DNA from: JAMXLO01 sp963832895
Lineage (GTDB): Bacteria; Pseudomonadota; Alphaproteobacteria; Acetobacterales; Acetobacteraceae
Assembly: GCA_963832895.1 (NCBI GenBank)
Contig: CAWHVQ010000021.1
Location: 744,001 to 808,000 of the forward strand
DNA length: 64,000 bases
Direction of reading: 5' to 3'
Each line of letters starts with the position of its first letter. Position 1 is the stretch's first letter. Shown here one piece after another: positions 9,702 to 19,153 of this stretch. Made by a program: the position numbers and the translations under genes. The notes beneath the pieces were generated by a model. The model saw only the letters and a program-made list of their open reading frames with translations. It was not told where the DNA came from and did no database searches.

Positions 9702-10940
9702 TCAGGCGAGGGCGGTTGACGGCCGCCACTGGCGGCTGCGCAGCACGAGGGCGCTGATCACCGCCAGGTTCAGCAGATTGAACAAGACGCCGACTGCGAA
9801 GGCGGGCGCATAGAACGCAAATCGGTCGTACATCACGCCGGCCAACCAGCCACCTCCTGCCATGCCAAGGGAGCCGGGAAGCAGCATGGTGGGGATGCGC
9901 CAGCTTGCCTCGGAGGCGGGAAACAGTTCCCGCGCCGCCAGCACGTAACCGGGGATCAGGCCGCCAAAGCCAAAGCCGAACACCGCGGAGATGGTGAAGA
10001 GACCGATTTCGTCCTGGGTCACGAGGAAGCCGGCCATCGCCGTGGCCTGTGCGGCGGAGGCCCACAGGATGGTTCGCAGGCCGCCGATCCTGTCCGCCAG
10101 CCAGCCCCAGAACTGCCGTGCGAAGAATGCCGAACCCAGCAGCACCGACAGCATTGCCGCCCCTTGCGCAGGCGCGATGCCGATATCGCTGCAGAACGCC
10201 ACCATATGTGCCATCGGCATCGACATCGTCATGCAGCAGCAGAAGGTGGCGAACCCCAGGGCCGCGAGCACCAGATTGGGCGGCAGTCCAAGGACCTTCT
10301 CGCCGGCCCGCGGTCCGTCATACATGCCGCCAAGCGCCGCCGCGACCGGCGCGCGGCGCAGGAATATCGCCGCGGCCGGCACGATCACGACGACGGCGAA
10401 CACGGCGTACGCCAGCATCGTCCGACGCCAGCCGATCGCACCGATGCCGTACTGGAACAGCGGTGGCCACAGCGCTCCGGCGACGTACTGACCGGCGGAG
10501 ATCAGCGCGATCGCGGTGCCTCGCCGCACGTCGAACCAGCGGCTGACATAGGTCATCAGCGGCGCGAACATCCCGGCGGCGCCGAGCAGTCCGACCAGCA
10601 GGAAGCTGCTGATATAGAGCTGTGTCAGCCCGCCCAGCGACGAAATCGTCAGCCCGGTGCCGATCATCATCCCACCGAAGATCACCACCGCACGCACGCC
10701 GATGCGTTCTGCCAGCCAGCCCATGGCGATGCCGCCGCAGCCGGCGCCGATGAAGGTCAGCGCCACAGCCAACGCCGGCGCCGAACGCGTCGCGCCGAAT
10801 TCCTCGGCGATCGGTTTCAGCGCCACGACGGTGGTGAGCGGCGCGCCATACGACACGCTCAGCACGGTCAGCGCCGCGATGGCGACCACCCACGATGTCC
10901 GCGTCTCCACGCTGCCCACGTGCGCGCCGCTGCCGTCCAT
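9702..10940 (-). CDS. MFS transporter
   Basis: A 412-aa, ~12-helix major facilitator. The loop after helix 2 reads GWLAERIGVRAVVIFGG, a good match to the MFS signature, and a second copy (GWLADRIGGLRTIL) occurs in the second half. This half-by-half symmetry and length are typical of the oxalate/formate-like and monocarboxylate MFS groups, but the substrate is not evident. The hydrolase gene upstream on the same strand ends 32 bases before the start, so the two are probably co-transcribed. Confidence 0.85.
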   Translation of the reverse strand: MDGSGAHVGSVETRTSWVVAIAALTVLSVSYGAPLTTVVALKPIAEEFGATRSAPALAVALTFIGAGCGGIAMGWLAERIGVRAVVIFGGMMIGTGLTISSLGGLTQLYISSFLLVGLLGAAGMFAPLMTYVSRWFDVRRGTAIALISAGQYVAGALWPPLFQYGIGAIGWRRTMLAYAVFAVVVIVPAAAIFLRRAPVAAALGGMYDGPRAGEKVLGLPPNLVLAALGFATFCCCMTMSMPMAHMVAFCSDIGIAPAQGAAMLSVLLGSAFFARQFWGWLADRIGGLRTILWASAAQATAMAGFLVTQDEIGLFTISAVFGFGFGGLIPGYVLAARELFPASEASWRIPTMLLPGSLGMAGGGWLAGVMYDRFAFYAPAFAVGVLFNLLNLAVISALVLRSRQWRPSTALA

Positions 10941-10972
10941 TGGATACGTTTCCTCGGTGCTTCCGGGTCAGC

Positions 10973-11980
10973 TTAGTCGAACATCGCGGCGATGACAGCC
11001 GGGTCGACATCCTCGATCCGCGACGGCTGCCAGCGCGGCTTGCGGTCCTTGTCGACCACCATGGCTCGCACACCCTCGGCAAAGTCCGGATGCCTCATGG
11101 TGGTGCGTGTCAGCGCCAGTTCGGCCGCCTGGCATTGCGGCAATGTCAGGTTGGCGCCGCGCCGCAGCGCCTCAAGCGTCCAGCACAAAGCCGACGGCGA
11201 CACCGTCCGCAGTGTGGCCAAGGTCTTCGTGGCCCAAGGGTCTTCGATCGCCTCGAGGCGTCGCACGATCTCGGGCACACTGTCAGCGCCGAAGCAGTGA
11301 TCGATTGCAGCGCGCTGCGCCGCCAGCGAGAACGGCGGCGGCGGCGCGGCATGCGGGCCGAGTGCACCAGGACCATCCGCGGCGAGTGCATGCGACAGCG
11401 CCGGCAGGTCGGCGCGCTTCGTGAAATGCGTTGCCAGCCCGGTATGGACCGAATCCGCGCCCTGCATGCGCATCCCGGTCAGGCCGAGATACGTGCCGAT
11501 CCGCCCTGGCAGGCGCGGCAGAAAGAACGTCGCGCCGATATCCGGAAAAAATCCGATCGCGGTCTCCGGCATGGCGAATGCGGCGTCCTCGGTGGCGACC
11601 CGATACGGTGCATGCACCGACACCCCGATGCCGCCGCCCATGCAGATGCCATCGATCAGCGCGACATACGGCTTCGGATAGGTGGCGATCATCAGGTTCA
11701 GCTCGTACTCCTCGCGGAAGAACGTCTCAGCCTTATGATGCTCGCCATCGAGCTCGTACTGGCGCAGCGCGCGGATATCGCCGCCGGCGCAGAAGGCCCG
11801 ATCGCCGGCGCCTTCGATCACCACACCGTGCACGTGCGGGTCGTCTCGCCACGCGGTCAGAGCCCGCGTGCAGGCCCGGATCATCGCGAGGTCGAGCGCA
11901 TTGAGCGCGTGCGGGCGGTTCAGCACGATCCGCCCCAAGCGCCCGTCGCGTCGGGCGATCACGGTCTGTTCGTCTTGCAT
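10973..11980 (-). CDS. Enoyl-CoA hydratase/isomerase family, 3-hydroxyisobutyryl-CoA hydrolase-like
   Basis: 335 aa, crotonase fold of the ECH_2 (HIBCH) group, which hydrolyses 3-hydroxyisobutyryl-CoA in valine degradation. Seen: NRPHALNALD, the oxyanion-hole loop RAFCAGGDIRAL, a second loop GICMGGGIG, and MPETAIGFFPDIGATFFL with the catalytic Glu and Asp positions of hydrolases. The start is ATG 11980 with GGAG seven bases upstream; the frame extends to 12112 but that part is not conserved. No other valine-pathway gene is adjacent; the MFS permease follows. Confidence 0.87.
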   Translation of the reverse strand: MQDEQTVIARRDGRLGRIVLNRPHALNALDLAMIRACTRALTAWRDDPHVHGVVIEGAGDRAFCAGGDIRALRQYELDGEHHKAETFFREEYELNLMIATYPKPYVALIDGICMGGGIGVSVHAPYRVATEDAAFAMPETAIGFFPDIGATFFLPRLPGRIGTYLGLTGMRMQGADSVHTGLATHFTKRADLPALSHALAADGPGALGPHAAPPPPFSLAAQRAAIDHCFGADSVPEIVRRLEAIEDPWATKTLATLRTVSPSALCWTLEALRRGANLTLPQCQAAELALTRTTMRHPDFAEGVRAMVVDKDRKPRWQPSRIEDVDPAVIAAMFD

Positions 11981-12114
11981 GCGTGTCTCCAGGATGGTCA
12001 GAGCATCTAGCGCGCCGCCGCTGGAAGCGCCAAGGCAGCCCCGACTTTCACTTCCGGCCAATTTCGCGGATTGTAGGGCTTCGCCGAAGAGCTGGAACCC
12101 GGAGCCAAACATAG

Positions 12115-13147
12115 ATGCATGTCCGCTCGCTTGTGGCCGCCGCGGCGATCCTCGGGCTCTCGTTCGGCATTGCCGCGGCGCGTGACCTGACCGTGGTCGC
12201 GCGCGGCCCGGCGCAGGACGCGATCAAGCATGTGTTCATCCAGCCCTTCACCACGGCGACCGGCATCGCGGTGCAGTCTGAAAGTTGGGCAGGCGGCATC
12301 GACGCGCTCCGCACGCAGACGAAGTCACCGGACAATATCTGGGATCTGGTCCAGGTGGACAGCGACGAACTGACGACCGGCTGCTCCGAGGGGCTATTCG
12401 AGAAGCTCGACTGGTCGGCGATCGGCGGCAAGGATCACTACCTGCCGCAGGCGGTGAGCGATTGCGGCGTGGGCTCCGGTCTGGCGAGCCTCGGTACTCG
12501 CCTGGGACCGGGACAAGTTTCCTGCGACGCCCGGCTGGGCGGATTTCTGGGATGTCGCGAAATATCCCGGCAAGCGCGGACTGCACCGCGGCGTTCGGGG
12601 CAATCTGGAATTCGCGCTGTTCGCCGACGGCGTGTCGCCGCCCGACGTCTACAAGGTGCTGGCAACCTCGGAGGGTGTCGATCGCGCCTTTCGCCGGCTG
12701 GATCAGCTTAGACCTTACATCGTGTGGTGGCAGGACGACGCCGAGGCGGCGCGCATCCTGGCGTCGGGCGATGTGCTGATGACCAGCGCGTCGGCACCGG
12801 CGATCGGCGCCGTTAACCGCACCGCGCACCGCAATTTCGGTGTGCAGTGGACGGCAAGCCTCTATGATGTGGAGAGCTGGACAATTCTGAAGGGCAGTCC
12901 GAACCTCCGGGCCGCGACACAGTTCCTCTACTTCGCCGGCACGCCCGCGATCGAGGCGCGGCTGGTCGAGCTGTTCGGCCAGGGCGGGCTGGCAAAAGGC
13001 GCCAATGACGGATTGCCGCCGGAGCTCGCGCAGACCTCGCCGACCACGCCCGCCAACCTCAATGCCGCGGTTCGCGTGGATGCCGCATTCTGGCATGACA
13101 ATCTTGCCAAGCTGCACCAGCAGTTCGAGACCTGGTTGACGCATTGA
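12115..13147 (+). pseudogene. ABC transporter solute-binding protein (spermidine/putrescine-type), frameshifted
   Basis: The first frame gives a signal peptide and the start of a family-1 solute-binding protein (RDLTVVARG, FTTATGIAVQSESW, NIWDLVQVD). At ~12490 the reading must shift by one extra C to continue with SSVLAWDRDKFPATPGWADFWD and run to TGA at 13145-13147. The total span is 3n+1, fitting a single inserted base, and would give ~343 aa. No permease or ATPase of a polyamine-type importer is adjacent; instead the Mla-type operon follows with overlap. Either the gene is inactive or the base is a sequencing error. Confidence 0.8.
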
Positions 13148-14247
13148 GCAAGGCGACCAGCCTGTCCATCGAACAGCGCGAGGGGCGCGCAATCATGGTG
13201 TTCGCGGGCCGGCTCGATGCGGCCTCGATCGGTGCGGTGTGGCGGCCGGCGATGCGGGCTGCGGGACGCGCGCGAGGCGGTCCGCTGTCGTTCGACCTTA
13301 GTGGCGTGTCGTTCAGTGACGTGGCAGGAGCAGGCTTCCTCGCTGCAGTCGAAGCGGCCCATGGCGACGCGGCGCAACTGATCGGTGCGCCGGAGCACGT
13401 GCCTGCATTGCTGGTTCGTGCTCGCGCGGCGGCGCATGACGGCGCGACAGGCGAGGCCGCGCCGCGTCCCTCGGCGCGAGACATTGTCGCAATGGCGTTC
13501 GGGCTCGCATCGGCCAGTGTCGCCTTTGTCGGCGAGGCAGCAATCGCGGTTGGCAGACTGCCGACGCGCCACCGCATGCTGCGTTGGTCCGATCTGCTGC
13601 GCTACATCGATCAGGCTGGCGTGCGAGCACTGCCCCTGGTGCTGATGCTCGGCTATCTGATCGGCCTGATCCTGGCGTTCCAGTCCGCGGTGCCGATGCG
13701 CCGCTTTGGCGCTGATATCTTCGTCGCCAACCTGGTGGCACTCAGTCTGGTGCGCGAGCTTGGCCCGCTGCTGGCGGCGGTGATCCTGGCGGGACGCACG
13801 GGCTCGGCCTTCGCGGCAGAGATCGGCACCATGAAGGTGAACGAGGAGGTCGATGCCCTGATGACCATGGGGCTCGATCCGATGACCATGCTGGTGCTGC
13901 CACGGATCATCGCGGCGATGCTGGTGATGCCGGTCCTGACGTTGACGCTCGACCTGGCCGGTATGCTCGGCATGGCGACAGTGCTCCGCGGCTTCGGCTT
14001 TCCACTGATAACGATCGCCATGCAGGTACAGAACTGGGTAACCACGCATGACGTATATGGCGGCCTCTTCAAGGCGGTGTGCTTCGGCATCGCTGTGGCG
14101 GCGATCGGCTGCCGCGCGGGGCTCGGCACCGGCCTCGGCCCACGTGCTGTCGGTCTGTCAACCACCGCAGCGGTGGTCGGAGGCATCGTGGCCGCCATCG
14201 TGCTGGATGGCGTGTTCGCCCTGATCTTCTATCGGCTGAACCTGTGA
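13144..14247 (+). CDS. MlaE-family ABC permease with N-terminal STAS domain
   Basis: 367 aa. Residues ~1-95 are a STAS-like domain (FDLSGVSFSDVAGAGFL), replacing the separate MlaB protein of E. coli; ~140-367 are the MlaE permease with the conserved LVRELGPLLAAVILAGRTGSAFAAE and VNEEVDALMTMGLDPM segments. MlaE forms the membrane core of MCE-type phospholipid transporters. The start is TTG at 13144, overlapping the previous stop (TTGA). The following ATPase gene overlaps by four bases (GTGA). This is the first of four genes forming a complete lipid-trafficking operon. Confidence 0.9.
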   Translation: MSKATSLSIEQREGRAIMVFAGRLDAASIGAVWRPAMRAAGRARGGPLSFDLSGVSFSDVAGAGFLAAVEAAHGDAAQLIGAPEHVPALLVRARAAAHDGATGEAAPRPSARDIVAMAFGLASASVAFVGEAAIAVGRLPTRHRMLRWSDLLRYIDQAGVRALPLVLMLGYLIGLILAFQSAVPMRRFGADIFVANLVALSLVRELGPLLAAVILAGRTGSAFAAEIGTMKVNEEVDALMTMGLDPMTMLVLPRIIAAMLVMPVLTLTLDLAGMLGMATVLRGFGFPLITIAMQVQNWVTTHDVYGGLFKAVCFGIAVAAIGCRAGLGTGLGPRAVGLSTTAAVVGGIVAAIVLDGVFALIFYRLNL

Positions 14248-15026
14248 CGGGCGATACGATCATCCGCGTGGACCGCGTGGCACAGCGCTACGGTACGCGC
14301 AGCGTCTTTCGCAACGTCTCGTTCACGGTGCATCAGGGTGAGATATTCGCCATCCTCGGCGGGTCGGGCAGCGGCAAGTCAACCTTGATGCGGCAGTTGA
14401 TCGGCCTACTGACGCCGAGTGCAGGGCGCATCGAGATTTTTGGCCGAACCATCACGGGCCCGCAGGGCGATGTGGCGCTGCGCGAGGTGCAGCGCAAAAT
14501 GGGCGTGATGTTCCAGTCGGGTGCCTTGTTCGGCTCGATGAGTCTGCTCGAGAACGTCATGCTGCCGCTCGAGATGTTCACTGATCTGCCACCCGAGGGG
14601 TGCGAGGCCGTGGCGCGCGTGAAGCTCGGACTGGTCGGCCTGGGGGACGCCGCCCTGCTGAACCCGGCGGAGATTTCCGGTGGCATGGCGCGGCGCGCCG
14701 GCATCGCACGGGCGATGGCGCTCGATCCGCCTCTGCTGTTGCTCGATGAACCCTCCGCGGGGCTTGATCCCATCACTTCGGCTGGACTGGATCGGCTGAT
14801 CCTCGATCTGCGGCAGGATCTCGGTGCCTCGTTTGTCGTGGTGACGCATGAGCTGGCGTCGATCCTGGCAATTGCTGATCGCTGCATCATGCTGGATCGT
14901 GCAGCGTATTCCGATGCGGGCGGCGTGATCGCGGAAGGCGACCCGCGGACGTTGCGCGATACCAGCCTGCATCCGAGGGTGCGTGCCTTCTTTCGTCGCG
15001 AATTGCCGGCCGTGGCTGCCGCGTGA
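14244..15026 (+). CDS. MlaF-like ABC transporter ATPase
   Basis: ~260 aa ATPase partner of the MlaE-type permease just upstream. Walker A GGSGSGKST near residue 38, a signature-like segment EISGGMARRAGIARA, Walker B LLLLDEPSAGLDP, and the switch histidine in VVTHE. The sequence after Walker B is that of the Mla/Ttg2A clade. Start GTG 14244 overlaps the permease stop in GTGA, a coupled arrangement; a longer upstream frame exists but only overlaps the permease. Confidence 0.9.
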   Translation: MTGDTIIRVDRVAQRYGTRSVFRNVSFTVHQGEIFAILGGSGSGKSTLMRQLIGLLTPSAGRIEIFGRTITGPQGDVALREVQRKMGVMFQSGALFGSMSLLENVMLPLEMFTDLPPEGCEAVARVKLGLVGLGDAALLNPAEISGGMARRAGIARAMALDPPLLLLDEPSAGLDPITSAGLDRLILDLRQDLGASFVVVTHELASILAIADRCIMLDRAAYSDAGGVIAEGDPRTLRDTSLHPRVRAFFRRELPAVAAA

Positions 15027-16045
15027 TGGAGGCGCGTGGTGTCTATCTGCGCGTCGGTCTGCTCATCCTTGGTGGGATCGCGCTGCTGATCGCACTGATC
15101 TGGTTTCTCGCCGGCGGCGAGATTGCGCACGGCACGCTGTTCGAATCGTATTTCAGTGAATCGGTGCAGGGTCTCGAGGTTGGTGCGACCGTCAAATATC
15201 GTGGCGTGACGATCGGTCGGGTGACCAGTATCGGTTTGGTGAGTGCGGAATACGGCAGCAACGGCCAACCGATCGCGGTCGAGAGCCAGACTTATCGCCT
15301 CGTGTTCGTGCGTTACGAAGTGGACCTGGCAAAGGTTGGTCTCCTGCCGGACGTCAAGGAGGCAGTAAGGCTGGGATTGCGGGCGCGTCTTGCCTCGCAG
15401 GGGATCACCGGGCTCAGCTACCTCGAACTGGATTTCGCCGATCCCGTGCAGTACCCGCCATTGGCGATCCCATGGGAGTCGAAGGCCGAATACATCCCGT
15501 CCATGCCCAGCACATTCCTTCAGGTGCAGGATGCCGCTCAGCATGTGCTGGCGAAGCTGAATGCGATCGATGTGGACAAGCTGTCGGCTCAGTTGGGCGA
15601 CCTGTTCACCGAGCTGCGAACCAACCTTGCCAGCGGTGACATGCACAACGCGCTGGTGCAGGCGACCACGTTGCTGCGCGACACCGACGAGGCCTTGCGC
15701 GCGGCCGATCTACCGGGACTGACCGCGGACATCCAGCATACATCGGAGGCGCTGCGCGGCACGGTGCAAGGCCAGCAGATGCAGAAGCTGCTGGCCAATG
15801 CCGGCGCGGCGGCGGAGCAGTTCGCCACCGCGGCAGCCAGGCTGCCGCCGTTGATCGCAGCGGTCCAGGCGACGGCGCAGCGGGCCGGCAACGGAACGGC
15901 GGACGTCGAGCAGGGCCTGGTTCCACTGCTGCGCGACATGCAGGCGACTGCGCAGAATCTGCGCGAGATGACCGACGCGCTGCGTCGCTACCCGGCACAG
16001 GTGTTTGCGCAGCCGCCACCGCGCGCTGTGGAGCCGGCGCGATGA
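15026..16045 (+). CDS. MCE/MlaD-domain protein
   Basis: 339 aa periplasmic, membrane-anchored lipid carrier subunit. An N-terminal helix (VGLLILGGIALLIALIWFLAGG) anchors it; a single MCE domain follows (VQGLEVGATVKYRGVTIGRVTSI ... LASQGITGLSYLELDF, read in pieces). The C-terminal half is an Ala/Gln-rich helical region of the sort that forms the tube in MCE assemblies. Start ATG at 15026 shares one base with the ATPase stop; GTG 15023 is an alternative. Co-translated with its permease and ATPase. Confidence 0.88.
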   Translation: MEARGVYLRVGLLILGGIALLIALIWFLAGGEIAHGTLFESYFSESVQGLEVGATVKYRGVTIGRVTSIGLVSAEYGSNGQPIAVESQTYRLVFVRYEVDLAKVGLLPDVKEAVRLGLRARLASQGITGLSYLELDFADPVQYPPLAIPWESKAEYIPSMPSTFLQVQDAAQHVLAKLNAIDVDKLSAQLGDLFTELRTNLASGDMHNALVQATTLLRDTDEALRAADLPGLTADIQHTSEALRGTVQGQQMQKLLANAGAAAEQFATAAARLPPLIAAVQATAQRAGNGTADVEQGLVPLLRDMQATAQNLREMTDALRRYPAQVFAQPPPRAVEPAR

Positions 16046-16638
16046 GGCGTCGCTGGGTGCTGGTCGGCGTGACGTCGCTCACCGGCTGTTCATTGCTGCC
16101 GCAGACGCCCTACCTGCAGCGGCGCGACTGGCCACTCGATGTGCATCGGCCGTCGGTGGAACCGCGTAACCAACATGGTCGCGTTCTGCTGTTGCGCAGC
16201 GTGCGGTCCGGCCCCGGCCTCGAGGCGCGCGGCATGCAATGGCTGCAACGCGACGGCAGCCTGCATGTGGATTTTTACGAGCAATGGGCCGTGCCGCCGG
16301 CACAGGCGGTGGAAAACGATCTGCGGCAGTGGCTGGCTGATTCCGGACGGTTCAGCGCTGTGGTGGCGCCAGGCAGCCGGCTGAACGCCGGTTTCGTGCT
16401 GGAGGGTGAGCTCGACGCGTTCGTCGCCGATTTGAAGACGGGTATGGCGCGGGTCGCGTTGGCACTGGTTCTGATCGACCAGCGACAGGGGGCAACGACG
16501 GTGCTTTTGCAGCGGACAGTCACGGCCGAGGTCAGGCTAGCCGGCGATGAGCCGCCGGCGATCGCGGATGCGATGAAGGCGGCGATCGTCGATGTGTTGC
16601 GACAGACCGAAACCGACATCGCCGCGGCCGTGCACTGA
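16042..16638 (+). CDS. ABC-type transport auxiliary lipoprotein (PqiC-like)
   Basis: 198 aa with a lipoprotein signal ending in LTGC near residue 16. The rest resembles the PqiC/DUF330 outer-membrane lipoproteins encoded with MCE transporters: short beta strands and EGELDAFV ... ALALVLIDQR. It overlaps the MCE gene by four bases (ATGA), completing the MlaE-MlaF-MlaD-lipoprotein operon. The likely role is the outer-membrane docking site for the MCE tube. Confidence 0.83.
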   Translation: MRRRWVLVGVTSLTGCSLLPQTPYLQRRDWPLDVHRPSVEPRNQHGRVLLLRSVRSGPGLEARGMQWLQRDGSLHVDFYEQWAVPPAQAVENDLRQWLADSGRFSAVVAPGSRLNAGFVLEGELDAFVADLKTGMARVALALVLIDQRQGATTVLLQRTVTAEVRLAGDEPPAIADAMKAAIVDVLRQTETDIAAAVH

Positions 16639-16661
16639 TGCGCGGGTGAGCGAGGCAACGA

Positions 16662-17030
16662 TCAGAGGTTGGGCCAGGAGCGGGTGCGGTTGGCCTCCTG
16701 GGCTGGCGTAAGCGTTTGCGGTCCGTCAGCCACTTGTGGTGGCTGGCCGGGCAGGCTGGCCGGGTCGCGCCAGCAATCGGCCACGCCGAGACTGCGGGTG
16801 CAGTATGGTTGTGCCTCGGGGAGTGGCTCGACCGGGCGGCAGTAGCTCTTTCCCTGATCCAAACGGACCAGCGAACAGTCCCTGCCGGACAATATCGAGT
16901 AGAGCGCGTCGAACGGGCTGCGTTGGATGACCGCGAAGCTGCCGACAGTGACGCCGACGCCGATGGTTGCCGCCTGTTCAGGCGTAACGCAGCCCGCGAG
17001 CAACAGCAGGAGGAGCAACACGCATCTCAC
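16662..17030 (-). CDS. Small hypothetical lipoprotein
   Basis: 122 aa. The N-terminus MRCVLLLLLLLAGC is a lipoprotein signal with lipobox LAGC. It is followed by a short glycine-rich hydrophobic stretch (ATIGVGVTVGSFAVIQ) and a Cys-containing tail with four more cysteines. GTG at 17030 is the only start placing the signal at the N-terminus; the ribosome site is weak. It is convergent with the Mla operon and ends 23 bases from it. Function unknown. Confidence 0.65.
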   Translation of the reverse strand: MRCVLLLLLLLAGCVTPEQAATIGVGVTVGSFAVIQRSPFDALYSILSGRDCSLVRLDQGKSYCRPVEPLPEAQPYCTRSLGVADCWRDPASLPGQPPQVADGPQTLTPAQEANRTRSWPNL

Positions 17031-17154
17031 CCCGACAGCATGCGCCTGTCAGGTAAATCGATAGTTTGCATCGCGTTTGCGAGGCCGCGGGTGCGTCGCT
17101 ATGGTCCGCCGCGCCGACGGAGCGGCAGTAGCAGCGAATCGTGCGGGAGCCCAC

Positions 17155-17822
17155 GTGGTCGACATATTCGACGAGGTCGATGAGGAACTACGCGCCGAAC
17201 GCGCCCAGCAACTGCTGAAGCGCTATAGCGGGGTGATCGTGGCGGGCGTTCTGCTGATCGTGGGCGCGGCGGTCGGCTGGCAGGGCTGGCGCTGGTACGC
17301 GGCACGGCAGGACGGGGCGGCGGCGGCGCAGTACCTGGTCGCGATGAATTTGGCGAATGCGACGGCCGCGGGCAGCAGCGAGGCAAGCCGCACTGCCGCC
17401 ATCGCCACATTCTCGAAATTGGCGACCGCCCTGCCTGAGGGCTACGCGACGCTGGCGCGGCTGCGTGAGGCGGCGCTGAAGGCGGATGCCGGTGACGCGC
17501 AGGGTGCCGCAGGTACCTGTGGGATCAGGTGGCGGGCGATTCGTCGGCCGACCCGTTGTTGCGCGACCTCGCGAGCCTGCTCTGGGCGCAGCATCAGATC
17601 GACACCGGTGATCCGTCGCTGCTGGAGGCGCGGCTGAAGGCTCTGGCCGCGCCGGAGAATCCCTGGCATGCGATGGCCGAGGAGCAGCTTGCGCTGCTGG
17701 ACCTGCGGCTTGGAAAGACGGATCAAGCCCGCACGTCGCTTCGCCGCCTGGCGCAGGACACGACGGCGCCGAGTGGCGTACGCGGACGGGCAAGCGGCCT
17801 GCTGAGCCGGCTGGGCGGTTGA
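17155..17822 (+). CDS. YfgM-like tetratricopeptide protein with single TM helix, frame broken near 17510
   Basis: N-terminal VDIFDEVDEELRAERAQQLLKRY and a membrane helix (VIVAGVLLIVGAAVGW) are diagnostic of the TPR_21/YfgM family that sits beside bamB and der, associated with the Sec translocon and periplasmic chaperones. After ~118 residues the frame must gain one base near 17510 to continue as RYLWDQVAGDSSADPLLRDLASLL to TGA before 17822. The span is 3n+2, fitting one lost base; the repaired length is ~222 aa, normal for the family. Start GTG 17155 with GGGAG upstream. The neighbours bamB and der confirm identity. Confidence 0.82.
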
Positions 17823-17827
17823 CAGCC

Positions 17828-19147
17828 ATGACGCGACTCACGCGACGAAGCGCGCTGCTGGCGCCGTTGGCGCTGGGCGGTTGCGGCCTGTTCGACGACT
17901 GGTTCGGCACGCACAAGACGCCGCTGCCGGGCAAGCGAGAGGCTATTTCGACCGAGCACGGGACGCTGAAGGTGGACGAGGGCGTGCCGAAAGTGGAACT
18001 CCCGGCGGCGGTGAGCAACGTTGCCTGGCCGCAGGCGGGGGGCAATCCGGCGCATTTCATGGGCCACCTCGCCGCCGGGCAACGTCTGAGCGAGGCCTGG
18101 AGCGCCAATATCGGGGCCGGCGGCGGCTATCGGCGCAAAATCATGGCCCAGCCTGTGGTGGCGGACGGCATTATCTATGTGATGGACTCCGATGCGGTGG
18201 TCTCGGGCTTCGAGGTCGCCGGCGGCAGGCGGGTCTGGCGGTTCGACACACGGAGGGATGAGGACGACAGCAGCAACGTGGGTGGCGGCCTCGCGCTGGA
18301 TCAGGGCACGCTCTACACGGTCAACGGCCTGGCGGAACTGGTGGCTCTGGATGCTGCCAAGGGCACCGTTCGCTGGCGCAGCAACTTCGGCGCGCCCACA
18401 CGGTCCGCGCCGACAGTGGTGGAGGGACGGCTGTTCGTCACCACCATCCAGGACCGCATGCTGGCGCTGGCGACCGACGACGGACGGCAATTGTGGTCGT
18501 ACCAGGCCACCAATCCGGCGACGAGCCTGCTTGGTCGGCCGGCACCCGCCTATACCGATGGGTTGGTTATAGGCGGGTTCGGTTCAGGCGAACTGGCGAC
18601 GTTGCACGCGGAAAGCGGCACTCCCGTCTGGACTGACACCCTGACGACCTCGGTGGGCAGCCGGGGGCTGGTGGACGTCTCGGCGGTTCGCGGGCTGCCG
18701 GTGGTTAGCGATGGCAGGGTCTATGCGATCAGCGTCGGCGGGCTGGCGGTCGCCATCGATCTGCCGAGTGGCCGGCGGCTGTGGGAGCGCGAGGTTGCGG
18801 GCGAGGACAGTCCGTGGGCGGCTGGGTCCTGGCTGTTCATCGTGTCGCTCGAGCAGAAGATTGCGGCGCTGAACCGCGACGATGGCCGGGTGGCCTGGGT
18901 TACCGATCTGCCGCGATGGGAGGACACCGAGAAGCAGAAGGATGCGATCACCTGGTTTGGGCCGCTGCTGGCGGGCGACCGGCTGGTGGTGGCTGGTACG
19001 AACCATCAGGCGCTGGCGCTAAGCCCTTATACCGGCAAGATTCTCGGTCAGCAGGACCTGTCGGGGGCGGCATCGCTTGGGCCTATCGTGGCGGGCGGCA
19101 CCGTGTTCGTGGTGACGGACGACGGCAGGCTGCTGGCGCTGCGCTGA
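17828..19147 (+). CDS. bamB: Outer-membrane assembly lipoprotein BamB
   Basis: 439 aa PQQ-like beta-propeller lipoprotein. The signal RRSALLAPLALGGC ends in a lipobox. Propeller blades are visible as repeated motifs such as DSDAVVSGFEVAGGRRVWR, LVALDAAKGTVRWR and LYTVNGLAELVAL. BamB supports the BAM complex in inserting outer-membrane proteins. Start ATG 17828, six bases after the preceding stop. Gene order YfgM-like/bamB/der matches that in many proteobacteria. Confidence 0.92.
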   Translation: MTRLTRRSALLAPLALGGCGLFDDWFGTHKTPLPGKREAISTEHGTLKVDEGVPKVELPAAVSNVAWPQAGGNPAHFMGHLAAGQRLSEAWSANIGAGGGYRRKIMAQPVVADGIIYVMDSDAVVSGFEVAGGRRVWRFDTRRDEDDSSNVGGGLALDQGTLYTVNGLAELVALDAAKGTVRWRSNFGAPTRSAPTVVEGRLFVTTIQDRMLALATDDGRQLWSYQATNPATSLLGRPAPAYTDGLVIGGFGSGELATLHAESGTPVWTDTLTTSVGSRGLVDVSAVRGLPVVSDGRVYAISVGGLAVAIDLPSGRRLWEREVAGEDSPWAAGSWLFIVSLEQKIAALNRDDGRVAWVTDLPRWEDTEKQKDAITWFGPLLAGDRLVVAGTNHQALALSPYTGKILGQQDLSGAASLGPIVAGGTVFVVTDDGRLLALR

Positions 19148-19153
19148 CCGGCC

